From Oryzias latipes (taxonomy: Eukaryota; Chordata; Actinopteri; Beloniformes; Adrianichthyidae), in NCBI RefSeq assembly GCF_002234675.1, contig NC_019867.2:1878001-1942000 (forward strand): DNA of 64,000 bases, in the 5' to 3' direction. The position numbers and the translations under genes are program-made. Shown in pieces: positions 37,501 to 48,900 of this stretch. The notes under the pieces are model-generated. The model searched no databases and was not told the origin of the DNA. It saw only the letters and a program-made list of their open reading frames with translations. Every line of letters begins with the position of its first letter. Within the stretch, counting starts at the first letter, position 1.

Positions 37501-40108
37501 TTGAACACTCACTGAAACCCCGTCCTCCTCCAAAGCGTCCTTTAGACGGGGGTGGGTTCTGTTTCCACGCGGCGCCTCCCACAGACGCTGGCACGCCTCC
37601 TTCAGCGTTTGCTCCAGAGATTCAACTGTCCGGCGAAGAGCCGTCGCCTCTTCTTCCGTCTCCTGGAGCTTCTGGCTCACAGATCTTTTGATGCTCTGAA
37701 CGTCTTCCAGCATCTGGAGCATCTGTTCCATTTGGTCGACGTTTTTCCTGGAATCCTTCAATCTAAAAGTGACAAACTGCGTTTAACGTCACGGACCTGA
37801 CTTATGGACAGAAGAGCCATCCGTGCTAACCTGAGGTCAGACAGCAAATCCTTTTCCATCTGAGCTTCATGAGGCTTTTCCTGCAGGTTCGTGATTTCTC
37901 TGTGAGAAAGACTTCTGCTTGTTTTTCCCACTTGAAGTGAAACAGAAAACTATGGGAAAAGACAGAATTCAGAAAACTGTTGATGACATTTATTTCTGTC
38001 AGACCTGGAATGAAGGACCAGACTATTGCCACACTTCTTCTTCTTCTGTCTTCCTGCGCCTTTGAGCAAAAATGGACGCTCACCTAGTAAACGTTTCTGA
38101 CACCGTGAAACACCCAAGGAAAAAAAGAAAATAAGCGATGACATCACGGTGCGAGAAACTGTCAAAGAAACAAACTCAAAAAATAGCTCAAAACCCACAA
38201 ATGAAACCAAAACACACACAAGTCGGAGATATCCGAAGACAGCTTTCAAACTATTATGGGATGGCCAGGGGACTTTTGTCTTGGTGGTCATTTTAGGTGA
38301 AATTTGGTGACCTTCACATTTTTTTCCACAATATAGGAAAAGGAACATTTTTGTTTGAGCAATCTTCACAAAATTTTACCCACGTCACCAGACGAAGTCC
38401 ACAACCACAACCCAAGTTTGTTGACCTTTGACCTCAGGAAGAGGCCACCATCTGGAATTTTCAAAATAAAATAAAAATCACCTTTAGTACCTTCTATAAA
38501 CGTAAACTCCTCCATGGGATTTTGATCCTATGGTCTCCTAACTCTTTGAGGATCACTGAGAAGATATTTGGGGATCTTTGCAGATTTTTGAACGTGGTTA
38601 GTGTGGCGACCTCGTAAAAGTGGCGCTCGCCTTTTGCTCGGATATTTTTTTACTGGAATATTGTGAAAATATGTTACAAAAATTCCTGGATCAAGCTGAA
38701 AGAAACAGTATAAACATAAAATATGAAAATATTAGGAACGTGGGCGGGGTTAACAAAAAACCTCTGTTGCCAAGGAAACCCAAAAGTTTACTTTTGCCGA
38801 TTGTCCTAAAAATGACATCGACCTGTTTGTCACCCGCAGGCAACCAAAACAGAAATTAGTTGCTATGGAGACAAAACTAAACTAAACTAAATATGGACCT
38901 TGTTGAAATCAGAAAACTGTTGAAGACGCTCGTCCACTGGATCCATTCTGAAGGAGCCTCCTTCTTTGAGGGGCCCCTCCTGGTTCCAAGGAGGAGTCAG
39001 AGGCTCCTGAAGGGCTGAAAGACTGCCTGAAGCTTCAGATGAGTCGTCTGCCAAAAGAGCAAAAAGCTTTAAAAAGATATTGTTTCTGTGAGAAAGGTTG
39101 GTGCAAAAAGCTACAAGGAAGCTTCTGTATTTCCACAAAAATGTGAATTAGCAGACATTTTTACTGCAAATAATACATTTTTCTGGCTGTAACAGAACTT
39201 ATGGACGGTATTTTTTTCTTTAACTATAGTCAGCGCATCTGTTTTATCATGACTAGCACTAACCATGGCAGACAGTCTGTGCAGGCGAGCATTTTCTGTA
39301 AGTGCAGCCGAACTTCTCCAAGGCCTCCCTGGTTTCTGTTTCCACCTCCTCCTGGAGTCTCCGAGTTTCCTTTGTGCGTCTGTCAAGCTCCTCACTACAA
39401 AAACACAAGTTTGTGCAGCTGTCATTCTTTAAAGTTTTTTTTTTTTCTGCAAAGGTCGAGCATTAGGTCCACTCTGCCATCTGAAAGCCACAGCGTGTAT
39501 TTGCTGACATGTCTTCAGAGTTCAGTAGCTGCTTTACAAGCCAGCAACCAACTCCTGGAACTCCTGGACCGGTTGGTACTGGAAATCCAAGTCTCTGCGT
39601 TCTCCATATGAAAGTCTTGAGCTAACCTGTAGGCCACATGCAGTTTGGAGGTCTGAACTGCACAAATGACGGGGTTTGGTCACCAATACCTGGTGTAAGT
39701 GTGCACCCAAACTCTTCCACTTAGTTATATTATTACTGCCTGTGATAACATAAGGTAGATATTTTTCCACAGGACTTCTTGCACAAACAGCATTTTAAGT
39801 ATTGGATGTAATACATTGGCAAATAATCCTCTAATTATAAAAGAACATTCAAGGAGAATGATTTTTTCCATGGCTTAAAAAATGTTGTTTTTACCTCAGT
39901 TCATCCAGAGTCAGACTGTTGAATCCCAGCCCAAGAGATGCGCTCTGGGTTCCTGTGGAAAAGAGCTCTTCGGGTTAGCAAAGGATCATGGGAAAAACGT
40001 CATAACGTCTCTACACTTACCAACTTTAGCTCGTGTTTCCTCTTTCGGGTGAAAGTCAGAAAGAGAAAAGTCCGGTGCCAGGTCCAAACCCTGATCTCCG
40101 GATGACAT
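28535..40108 (-). CDS. ccdc158: Coiled-coil domain-containing protein 158-like, about 20 exons
   Basis: Long coiled-coil protein; the molecular role of the family is not established. Exons from the 5' end: 40021-40108, 39895-39952, 39264-39394, 38899-39047, 37831-37899, 37513-37762, 37373-37425, 35857-35967, 35667-35748, 34469-34588, 33951-34166, 33622-33891, 33427-33523, 32063-32215, 31883-31995, 31656-31814, 31358-31450, 29216-29338, 28717-28767, then the stop. About 800 aa against about 1113 in human. The call rests on human-like segments such as RHTLKTLEGADRQG and RLKLQHTLDLK and on synteny. Heptad-rich sequence dominates; the C-terminal part is Ser/Pro-rich. Unresolved: phases do not join between the fourth and fifth exons, where a microexon (for example 13 nt near 38090) or a missed exon is needed, and exon 18 may extend toward 28880. 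On the phase-0 reading the stop TGA is the first codon of the last exon. Confidence 0.82.
30830..31115 (+). repeat. Dispersed repeat with a polyadenylation-like tail, copy 1
   Basis: The part at about 31015-31115 (TGACCCTGATTTAGCT ... AATAAACCTGCTGAT ... GTCTGCCTGTTGTTGAGAC) matches, in inverse orientation, the segment at 47825-47945. It carries AATAAA. It could be the end of an LTR or another transposon; the class is not determined. It lies in a ccdc158 intron. Confidence 0.55.
35036..35512. repeat. Dispersed repeat family B, longest copy
   Basis: Begins GGACCCACTCCAATGAAAAT and ends AGCTATGTCCTAAAAAAAC. Inverted copies occur at about 42030-42305 and 53290-53525, which begin TAGGACATAGTTTC and run to GCATTTTTATC/CATTTTCATC-type ends. 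End fragments lie near 4636 and 19205. No ORF. It sits in the ccdc158 intron between the exons at 34588 and 35667. Confidence 0.6.
35976..36414. mobile_element. hAT MITE inserted at a ccdc158 splice acceptor
   Basis: The left end is CAGGGGTGTCAAACTC and the right end is TTGACTTTGACACATGTG, an imperfect inverted pair, with GGGCCACA/GGGCCGG words inside as in other vertebrate Charlie-type hAT MITEs. Perfect 8-bp target duplications CTATAACG flank it at 35968-35975 and 36415-36422. The left duplication holds the AG of the 3' splice site of the ccdc158 exon that starts at 35967 (minus strand). Confidence 0.88.
38130..38880 (+). repeat. Long dispersed repeat, copy in ccdc158 intron
   Basis: Shares ordered landmarks with the inverse of about 60050-60690: GATGACATCAC, TTGACCTTTGACCTCAGGAA, ACCTCTGTTGCCAAGGAAA, ACATCGACCTGT and TTGCTATGGAGA. 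The copy holds no intact gene. The family is unknown to me. Confidence 0.65.
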
Positions 40109-40196
40109 ATTCTCTGCTTAAAATTTGACGCCAAAACCGGAAACACGAGCAAAAAAACCCCAGATTTAGCGAACAAGCCTAGCTAAAACGGGTTCC

Positions 40197-40210
40197 GTCA
40201 CCATGGAAAC
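40197..40210 (+). promoter_or_regulatory. X-box-like RFX motif
   Basis: GTCACCATGGAAAC fits the RFX consensus GTNRCC-(0-3)-RGYAAC at 11 of 12 positions with a 2-bp spacer. It lies about 90 bp upstream of the ccdc158 ATG. RFX factors drive ciliary and testis genes, so this suggests how ccdc158 might be controlled. Confidence 0.4.
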
Positions 40211-40533
40211 AACATCCGCCCTTAGCTTTAGAAACCTGACCTTTACTTTTTCACCGGTCAACATTTCAGATGTTTTAAAGCTAAGCAAATGTGCTCAAGA
40301 GTTTAGTTTGTTTGTAACTCGCCTGTGAAAGTGACGCCGCTTCAGCTCAGAGTTTGAAAAGGACGCCAAAACTACTGACAGGCACCCGTGACGCTAGTGC
40401 GTCGCGCCCAAAGCATTGCATGATGGGTAACAGAGTTTATGTGATTCGGGTAGAGGGCGGGTGAAATTCCGTTCTCTCGGGGTGTCGCGCCCCGGTGGCC
40501 CCGTCGACCGTCTTGTTTTGTTTGTTTGTTTGT

Positions 40534-40540
40534 GTAAACA
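40534..40540 (+). promoter_or_regulatory. FOXO-like site upstream of ccng2
   Basis: GTAAACA, preceded by TTTGTTTGTTTG, fits the forkhead core. Mammalian CCNG2 is a FOXO target. It is a short motif, so chance occurrence is possible. Confidence 0.3.
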
Positions 40541-41062
40541 CGTCGACGTAAAGATGATTTAATGATGTTCGGAACCTTTTCGAGGCGGTTCGGGTGTTTC
40601 ACACGACGGAAGCGTCTCGGCGAGGTAAACCGAGAGGAGCGGATCTGTCTGTCCACTGAGGCTAGCATGCTAGCTAGCTAGCTAAGCCAGGACACATACC
40701 TGTCTGTCTGGGCTTCACATTGATTCTATTTCTACATTACATTGTTAATGCAAAGAACCTTTTCGAAACAACGTCATCAATTATGAAGCTTCGGAGAATT
40801 TAGTCTTTAAGCTAAAGGATAAAAAATTTCTGACTGGAGTCACATTTTCTTTCTTGCATATTTTCCACACACGTCAGTTTTTGTCTGGAAACCAGCATCA
40901 TGTCTGCATACATACATGTGTTTACAGTCTGAGGTCAGCTGGTGATTGACCCCTACCCAGCTTGGACTCAAACGGTCACGTGGGCTCATCTCCTCAGCCT
41001 ATAAGAATCATTTTTTGGTGACATTTCTCGTTGTTTTTCTTTGTGTGTGGCTGTTCTCCAGG

Positions 41063-44000
41063 ATGAGGGATCTTCCTGGCATTGACAGTTTGCTCTTAAA
41101 AAAGCTGAAGGTATGTTGTGCCAAAGAGGACAGCGTTCTCCCCAGAGAGACGGGCCTGAAGCTGATGGAGTCCACTCCTGCAGAGGTGACCTACTTTTGC
41201 TTCACGTCTTTCTCTATTTCTTGCAGTGGTATAAATATGTTTCCATGTCCCCTCCGCCCAAAGAACTCCAGTGGGGTGTCTGCAAAGTGCCGGGACAGCC
41301 GGGTGGAGGAACTGTGGGGCCTGACCACTTTCTTTGGCTACAGCACCCAAACCTTTGTCCAAGCTGTCAATTTGCTTGACAGATTTCTCACCTTGATGAA
41401 GGTAACAAAACCTCTGGCAGTCTGTAACTCTGTGACTCTGTTTTGAATCTTAAAATCCATCACTTTGTCACTTCTGATAGAGTTTAGATGTCAAGTTACT
41501 ATTTATACATGCTTTTAATCCATGAACCTATTTGCCCTTTAAAGGATTTTAGCACAAGTGGTTCTAAAGTGCAAAGCGTCAATAGAATAGAATAAAATGC
41601 TTTTATTGTTGTTATTATACATAGCATAGTGACATTTGAAAATGGTCACAAGACAGTTTGGACGTCACTGATTGGATGATGACATTTGTTCACCTTAACA
41701 GGAGGTTATTTGTCATAGCGTTGTCTTCAATGGAAGATATTTCGTGGAGCTTCTGGCCACGCCCACTGCAACAGTTCAGTGATTGATGTATTAACCGTTT
41801 GGAGAATAACCTCCTTCAGTTTTTACTCTATTTCAAAACCTTTTTCATGTTTCTTATTTTGTTTCATTTATTTTTTACAGTTTAGTTTGATTTCTAAGGA
41901 ACCCCTGAAGGGAAAAAAATTGTAACAATTATTTTTTTTGTTTTGGTTTCTAAAATGTAATGTTGTTTTATTTCTTTTCAAAGCGTTCCCAGTGTTTTTT
42001 TTAATTACGATGATGCCGTTTTTAGCCAAAATCTAAAAAAAAAACAACCTTTTTCTAGGACATAGTTTCTGCAGAGCGGTAGGAGTTCATTAGAAATTCA
42101 CCTCTAAGTTGTGGCCGCGATGTCGGCATGTAATAACCCCGCCCCCTTCGTCTGCGCGGGCTCTTGCGGCGTATTTTCTTCGTCACAAATACGATCTGAA
42201 TGAAGACATACTCTCAAATGCAATTTTTATCGTAATTTTCTTTATAGGTGTCCATCATTAGAAAAAGGCAACAAAAAGAAACACAATTTTCCTCTTTAAA
42301 GTGTTTAAGTGTTGAGTGATTTGTTGTTGTAATTTGTACTTCTGGGCCACCGTAGCTTTAGGAGTGCTAAAGTTCATGAACTCAAAACTAGGATAGGAAA
42401 ATAACCTGGACAGGGAAAATCCATAAAGTAGTCATCTATATGTTTTACACTAACTGTAGATTTTTGAAACTCTTCGTTACACATTTTCACTTTTCTCTTT
42501 GTTTAAACTCTCAAAGTTCAGACACAAGTCCAGGATTATAGAATTAAAACAGAGATCTGATCGGGACGAAGATTTCTAATTTGTTAAAATGAATACATTC
42601 TGTACAGGAGACATGGCACAGAGAAGCTTGATTGACAAGGTCGATAGCCAATCAGAATGCAGAGCAGAATGCTGTTGCAAAAGAAACATTGAAAACTGAA
42701 TTATGCCAAGCGGCGATATCATGAAAGGTGATTTCCATGTTTTTGGTGACAGGTGCAGCGCAAACACGTCCCCTGCATCGGAGTCTGCTGTCTTCACATG
42801 GCCGCCAAAATGATTGAGGAGGAGGCCGACGTCTCGCCGACCCACGAACTCATCCGCATCAGCCAAAGCAGGTTCACGGTGTCGGACCTCAGCCGCATGG
42901 AGAAGATCATCTCGGAGAAACTGTGCCTGGATCCCAAAGCGGTGACGGCCTTGACCTTCCTGCAGCTTTACCACTCCGCCATCGCCTCCCAGTCTGCCGG
43001 CAGGTACGCGTCTCCTCCTTCCAGCTGCTGTTGGAACGTTGTCCCGCTTTGCACTGAGCTGGTCAAACAGGTTGTTCTTTATGAGGTCTGTACGGCGGAT
43101 CACGTAAAGTTCCCCTATATATTTGAAGGGAGGAGATCCCAAGCATTGGGAGACTGGAAGCCCAGCTTAAAGCCTGTTTATGCCGGCTTGTTTTCTCTAA
43201 AGCAAAAGTAAGAATTGTTCTCAGGTGACATTTTGTCAGCTTTGCTGCATTCGCTGACCGTCCGGGAGCTGACGCAGCCCTTCCTTCTCCCCGTCTTCTC
43301 AGCCGTCGGTGTTGGCGCTGTCGCTCGTCGCTCAGGAGTTTGAGTCGTTCTCGGTGATGAAGACTGTCCAACAGTTTCAAAAGCATCTAAAAGTAGGTTT
43401 TCTCTGGAGATTTGTTTCCGCGTTCGGCGATTCATTTCACGTTTTCACTCTCGGCTGTTTCCTGTCGACTCTGCAGATCAGCGACGCTGAGCTGCTCGGA
43501 TGGAAGGAGCTGGTGGCCGAGTGCATGAGCGCCTACCACTCCAGCCAATGCAGCAAACCGGACAACAAAAAGCTGGTTTGGATTGTGTCCAGGAGAACCG
43601 CCCAGGGCCTTCAGAGCTGTCACTTCAGCGTTCCCGCTCTGCCGACCATTCCTGAGAGGAGCTGGAACCAGAGCCAAAGGTTTGGAGTCTGAGCGTTCAT
43701 TCCTCCCTTTTCCTTTTCCGGAGATCGTTTCTATTTCATTTGTATCCGTTTCTTTTACCCTAATATTGATTCATTAGTTAAAAAAACAAGTTTGTGTGAT
43801 TTTCTACACTGCAGGACACAAAAACGCTCTAGTCCTTAGTGAGGTGGGAGTACTGGCTCCTTACTAACCGCACGCAAACGCTGCACGGGGTGTGCAGCGG
43901 GGTGTGCACGTGATGAGCAAACGCTCCTTTCCCTTCCATGTTGCATTAGTGTTCCGTCCAACATGACCGTAGAAATAAATGTACATGAAGGTTTTCTCTT

Positions 44001-44638
44001 AGTGGTCAACCAGCTCTGTGTGTGTGTGTGTGGGGGGGGGGGGGGGGTGTCACCTGTGTGCCCCGCACAGGCTTGCCCATTTTTCCTGTGTCCACCCATA
44101 AGAACAGTTGGTTCTAAAGTCTGCTTTTAAAGGGTTAAGCGTGCTGTGATACAGTTTCAGCTCAGGATTTGATCGCAGAGAGGTTCATGTCCCAGAAATA
44201 TTTTTAAAAAACTTTGGTTTTCTGGAGCCTGAGTCGGATCTTAAACTGGCTCATGAAAATATTCAGGAAGACAAATGTTTGTTGAAGGATCTCGTCTGCA
44301 TCCAGACTTTGAACGGACTGATGCAGAAGCAGAACCGGGCCTTCCTCCTGCTGTGATCCAGATCTAGAACTCTGCGTCAGAAACACACGAATTGATCCTC
44401 GTTTTAGCAAAACTGTTGGGTTTTGTATAAAGTGCGTACTTGTGATTTTACGTAACTAATTGAATCAAGTTAAGAGACAGATGGCGAGGGCGGGTCTTAA
44501 CTGAGTTATGATGTGTTGCCTTACAGCGAGGACTCGGGCGAGGACACGAGCTGCTCTGAGGAAAGTCCATGCGGTTCCTTAGGAAGCGACGGCGAAGGAA
44601 CCTTCTTCCCCTCCAGCTTCCACCACAGCCGAGACTGA
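41063..44638 (+). CDS. ccng2: Cyclin G2, 7 coding exons
   Basis: Unconventional cyclin linked to growth arrest and stress responses; it works in nucleus and cytoplasm. Exons: 41063-41185, 41264-41401, 42753-43003, 43129-43207, 43303-43392, 43477-43679, 44527-44638. Phases all agree and give 331 aa (human 344). The cyclin box spans about residues 45-190, with VNLLDRFLTLMK, CIGVCCLHMAAKMIEEE, RISQ and MEKIISEKL, then RLEAQLKAC and KKLVWIVSRRTAQGL, all close to CCNG2. The C-terminus is Ser/Glu/Asp-rich, like a PEST region. The 79-nt exon at 43129 restores RLEAQLKAC, which no long ORF contains. The small first intron (78 nt) is a multiple of three and has no stop in frame. CCNG2 fits better than CCNG1 or CCNI in my comparison; synteny with ccdc158 agrees. 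Confidence 0.93.
42030..42305 (-). repeat. Dispersed repeat family B copy in ccng2 intron
   Basis: Carries AGGACATAGTTTCTGCAGAG and CCCCGCCCCCT-type landmarks shared with 53290-53525 and, inverted, with 35036-35512. Non-coding. Confidence 0.55.
44020..44047. repeat. GT microsatellite followed by poly-G
   Basis: (GT)n runs directly into a run of G, in the last ccng2 intron. A further poly-G tract lies at about 45206-45219, beyond the gene. Confidence 0.85.
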
Positions 44639-45927
44639 TGGGAGTTTTTCCATTTCCTGGAATTATAACATTTTTAGCAGAGACGTGTGCGTTTTGTGTG
44701 CATGTGTTGTGTGTCATCTTAGGTGTGTAAAAGCGGACTGAAGTGTGGATTGTTGGACATCAAAGGCCCATCTTCAAAATGTAAAGCAGAATATTTGCGT
44801 TACCGCGGCAGCCGGAATGTTTTTATTAAAGTCACTTTAAGGTGTTCTTCACACGAAGCACAAGAGGTCAAACACCAGATGCTCCGTAGTTTGTTTTTTG
44901 AAGCCCGTTTTCTATTTACATCTAACAGTATTCTGCATATGGAAAATGTATGTTCTCACTAACATGACTCACCTGTGCTGCATATGATGGTACTGGACTG
45001 TAAATGCATGCAAATGTTGAAACATATTCATGTTTATGGTCAAAAACCCCTCTAGAAAAATCAAATAACTTGTAAAATAATAAAAATGTGTATGTTTGGG
45101 ATGCTGTTTATCGTGCTTAACAGAAAGTATGTGGGAAGCTCAAACTTCAAAATAAAAGTCTTTTACATTTGTCGTTTTATTTTTCTATCAGTCAGAAATA
45201 GAGCGGGGGGGGGGGGGGTAGTGAGAATGGGCGTCACGTGTTATTCCTAAATCCACACGTTTTTTTCTTATAATATTGATAACAATACAACAGAGTTAAT
45301 TCTCAGGGAGGATTGAAATGTGTACAAATTGCAGAAAAAGTAAAAAATACAATATTTATAGACATAATTACAATATGAGAAAAGATTACATCAATCCAAT
45401 AACCGCTGGGGTTTAAAAAAACGTTTCAAATTAGTTCGAATTGCCTTTTGGTTTTGAAATTGTTTAATAATTAACAGGACTGATTGGTTTCATTCTAGGT
45501 TTGAATTTAGACCATTTGGCTTTATGAATATGGAATTTTGCTAATAATAAAAACAACTGTGTAATAAAGATAATATCTTTGTCTAATTTACCAGGAAAAT
45601 ATCTTTATACAAAAATGGAGTAGTTTTTTTAAGTTATATTTCCAATATAATTTCCCACTAAATCCACAAGTGCGTCCGTCTTGTTGGCGGCCGCGCGCGC
45701 GCGCTCGGATGCGCAGGAAGGGGGCGGGGCTCGGCGGTGTTGACACGCATCTGCTCCACCTGCAGTCTGGAGGCTGGTCGCCGGAGAGTGGCGGGAATGA
45801 GACGGAGCAGAGGCTCGGCATCGTCAACATGCAGACCCCGAAAAGGGCCTCGTGAGCCGAACCGACCGGGACCAGCCCAGCCGACGCCTCCACGCTGTCA
45901 CGCGCCACATACCGACAGGCCCCCAAG
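44639..45927. other. ccng2 3' UTR and short intergenic spacer
   Basis: AATAAA at 45151-45156, about 510 bp after the ccng2 stop, is the best polyadenylation signal. From about 45670 the sequence becomes GC-rich with an alternating GC tract (CCGCGCGCGCGCG), consistent with a CpG promoter for the next gene at 45928. No other gene is seen. Confidence 0.6.
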
Positions 45928-48900
45928 ATGGTCCGCATCGCCAAGGCCCTGGGCCTGGGCATCCTGTGCGCGGTCGTGCTCATTCTGTCGCTCATCAGCT
46001 ACGTGTCTCTGAGGAGAGACAGCCTCTTCTCGTCCGTGGGAGGCCCGCGGATCATGTTCCACGCGGGTTTTCGGTAAGTGAGCGACGGGATGCTGCGGAG
46101 CGCGCGGACGTGGCCTCGCGCCGCCCAGAACCGCAACTCAGCATCACGAAAATCAAACACTGAGCTGTCCGAGGTGCTGAAGCTCCGAGGATCAACGCCG
46201 GTGTCCGTCCGGTACCGTGACACATCACGGAAATCCGAGGAGAATCTGCGGGTCTTTGATTCAAAGCGTCTGCACCGAATATTTACAACATATGGAAAAT
46301 ACAAAAATGAAGGTTTTATTCCACTCGGATGTTGAGACAGGCTTTATGAATCAACCAGAGCTTTAATTACTGTATGGTTTACAGGAAACCAACATACCAA
46401 ATATGAAATTATCTTAATTTATCATATCAAACCAACAATTGATTAATAAATCAACTTAAAGAGGCTCGATTCAACAAACTCTTATGGTTGGATGGGACGT
46501 CCGAGTTGGTTCCCACTTTCAGTTTTTAGAATTTGAAGCCCACCTGGAAGAACTACGTGTTCCAGTTCCTCAAATGACCACTTCAGGCTGGTTTCAAAGA
46601 GCAGTAATTCAGAGTTTTGTTGGGTCTATCCCAGCCCCAGATGTCAGATTTTTCAAAGCCAACCCAGAAGTATAACATGGAGCTGGAATTGAGGCTTCAG
46701 ATTTGTACTTCTTTTGTTTTGTAACTTGCACACATGCATTTTAAAAATACAAATATCAAGTTCTAGGCTACAGGTACCAAACAAAACCTACATAACATTT
46801 TTTTTAACCATATTTGGCATTCCTGAGTGAACTAATGACTGGCACATTTGGACCAACCAATCATGTTTTATAACTCATCGTCCATTTCCCAAAGATAAAC
46901 TCATTCGAAGTCTGTTTTTCTAGAGATGTTATCTGAACCGATTGTTTTCCTGATTGTCAATCATTGTTTGTTTGTAGTTTACGGTCGCTGCAACAACCCA
47001 ATTTCCCAAACTGGGATCAATAAAGTATCTTTATCTTGTGTTTCTAGAATCTCCACCCAAACATTGGCCCATTACTACCTCGCAAAGAAAGCTCAAATGT
47101 TGATTGATGGCTTAGATGTTGATTAATGGGGAACATTGAGTTTGCTACATTTCCCCTTTTTTTTCCAAAGAGGTCCTAAATATGAATTTTCCATTCCAGG
47201 ATATTGCCAAAAATCAGCAAAGCAGTTACTGACCAACATTTTAGGAGAAAACCTCATAATCCTGCAGTAATTCTGACCTAATTTGGCAGCGTCCTGAGCC
47301 TGTAATTGTATTGTTTTCAGGTCCCAGTCGGCCATGAACTTCCTGGACCCCTCCTTTATTCCTCTCACCACTGCCCTGAATGAGGAGCTTCAAGGTAAAC
47401 CGTACAAATGGAAGTTTAACAGAACAGCCTTTTACCAGCAGAGGTGAGACCAGAACTTTCTGTTTCCACTCTAATCCAATGAAATGCTTAGCAACCTGCA
47501 GATTTACCCAGACTGTGTTCTTATTCAATCCCACCAGGACAGATGTGGGTGAAATGTTTGCGCACTCTTTATGGGTTTATTGCATTTTCATTCATTTTAC
47601 TATGCTCACTATGCTTAAGGATATAAAAATTACTTTTATATTTTTTGTTGGAAAGTATAAACATTTCTGTGAGTGTCTCGATCAGAAAAAGGAGTTTCAC
47701 CAAAAAGGACATGACTCAAAGGGAAATATGTATAATGTCCTTTATTATAAATGATCCCGGAACTTCATACTTGTCTATAGTTACTAAAAGCATTAAGTAG
47801 AGTATGTTACTACCACTGGATACCTGTAGGACTGTCACAAGAACAGGCAGACGGCTGGTTCCAAATCAGCAGGTTTATTAGCACAGCTAAAAGTCCAAAA
47901 AGCTAAATCAGGGTCAGGCAGGCGGCAGGCAAACAGAATCAGAAACATAAGGATGACCCGTTTGACACGGACGCTCCGGCGCTTGTTGCACCTTCATGAA
48001 GTAGAGTGGTTCGGCACAATGTTTCGGGGCTTGTGTCAACTAGCGCAGATCATGTGGTTGATGACGTATGAAGCGCCAAATGCATCGTTTGGTCGAACCA
48101 CGGTTCATATGTCACTTGTGTTTGAACAGTTGGGTGCGCTATTCTCTATAAATACAAATGAACATTTCCCGACCAGTTCTGTTGTTTCCCCTGTATTGGA
48201 ATCAGCGTCAGTTCATTGCACTGTACCATAGCTCCTGGTAAAAAAAAAAAAAAAGTACTGTGGTGTGTCAGTGGGATTGAAGAGATCCTCAAATTATTCC
48301 TTCCACCGCCCGACAATGTCCCCAGTCGAAGTCAACAGCCCCCCATCTGCACTGAAAACGCTGCCTGTGGAAAACTGCTTTCCCCTCCTGAGGCGCCGGA
48401 TGGTTTGCCAGAATTTTTTCGAGGCCAACCGATAGTCCTTCTCCATCGCCTCACCGAAGTCTTCCCAGGACAGAGTTTTTGCCTCCGCAACAGTCCAGGC
48501 CGCAGCTCGCTAAGACTCCTGATACCTGTCAGCTGCCTCTGTCCCGCAAGCCAGCCAGGTCTGGTAGGACTCTTTCTTCAGCTTGACGGCATCCCTTACT
48601 TACGGTGTCCACCACCGGGTTCGGGGGTTACCGCCGCGACAGGCACCAGAGACCTTGCGACCACAGCTCCGAGCAGCAGCAGCGACAATGGAAGTGGAAA
48701 ACATGGTCTACTCGGACTCAATGTCCCCAACCTCCCTCGGTACCCGTTTGAAGTTCTCACGGATGTGGGAGTTAAAGACTTCCCTAACGGAGGGCTCAGC
48801 CAGACGTTCCCAGCAGACCCTCACAGTACGTTTGGGTCTTCCAAGTCTTTCTGGCCTCCATCCCCACCAGCGAATCCACTCAACACCAGGTAGTGATCGG

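Larger units (their letters stand above)
40109..41062. promoter_or_regulatory. Divergent promoter region between ccdc158 and ccng2
   Basis: Less than 1 kb separates the ATG codons of two genes running in opposite directions, so their promoters must lie here. GC-rich, CpG-containing sequence runs at about 40380-40640. GAG followed by GTAAAC at 40624-40625 could be the donor of a non-coding first exon of ccng2, whose coding exon is preceded by an acceptor at 41060-41061. A short (GCTA)n palindrome stands at about 40661-40685. Confidence 0.6.

Noticed and set aside
42576-43142. 188-codon minus-strand ORF
   Set aside because: It is antisense to the cyclin box exon of ccng2, whose plus-strand protein is clearly recognisable.
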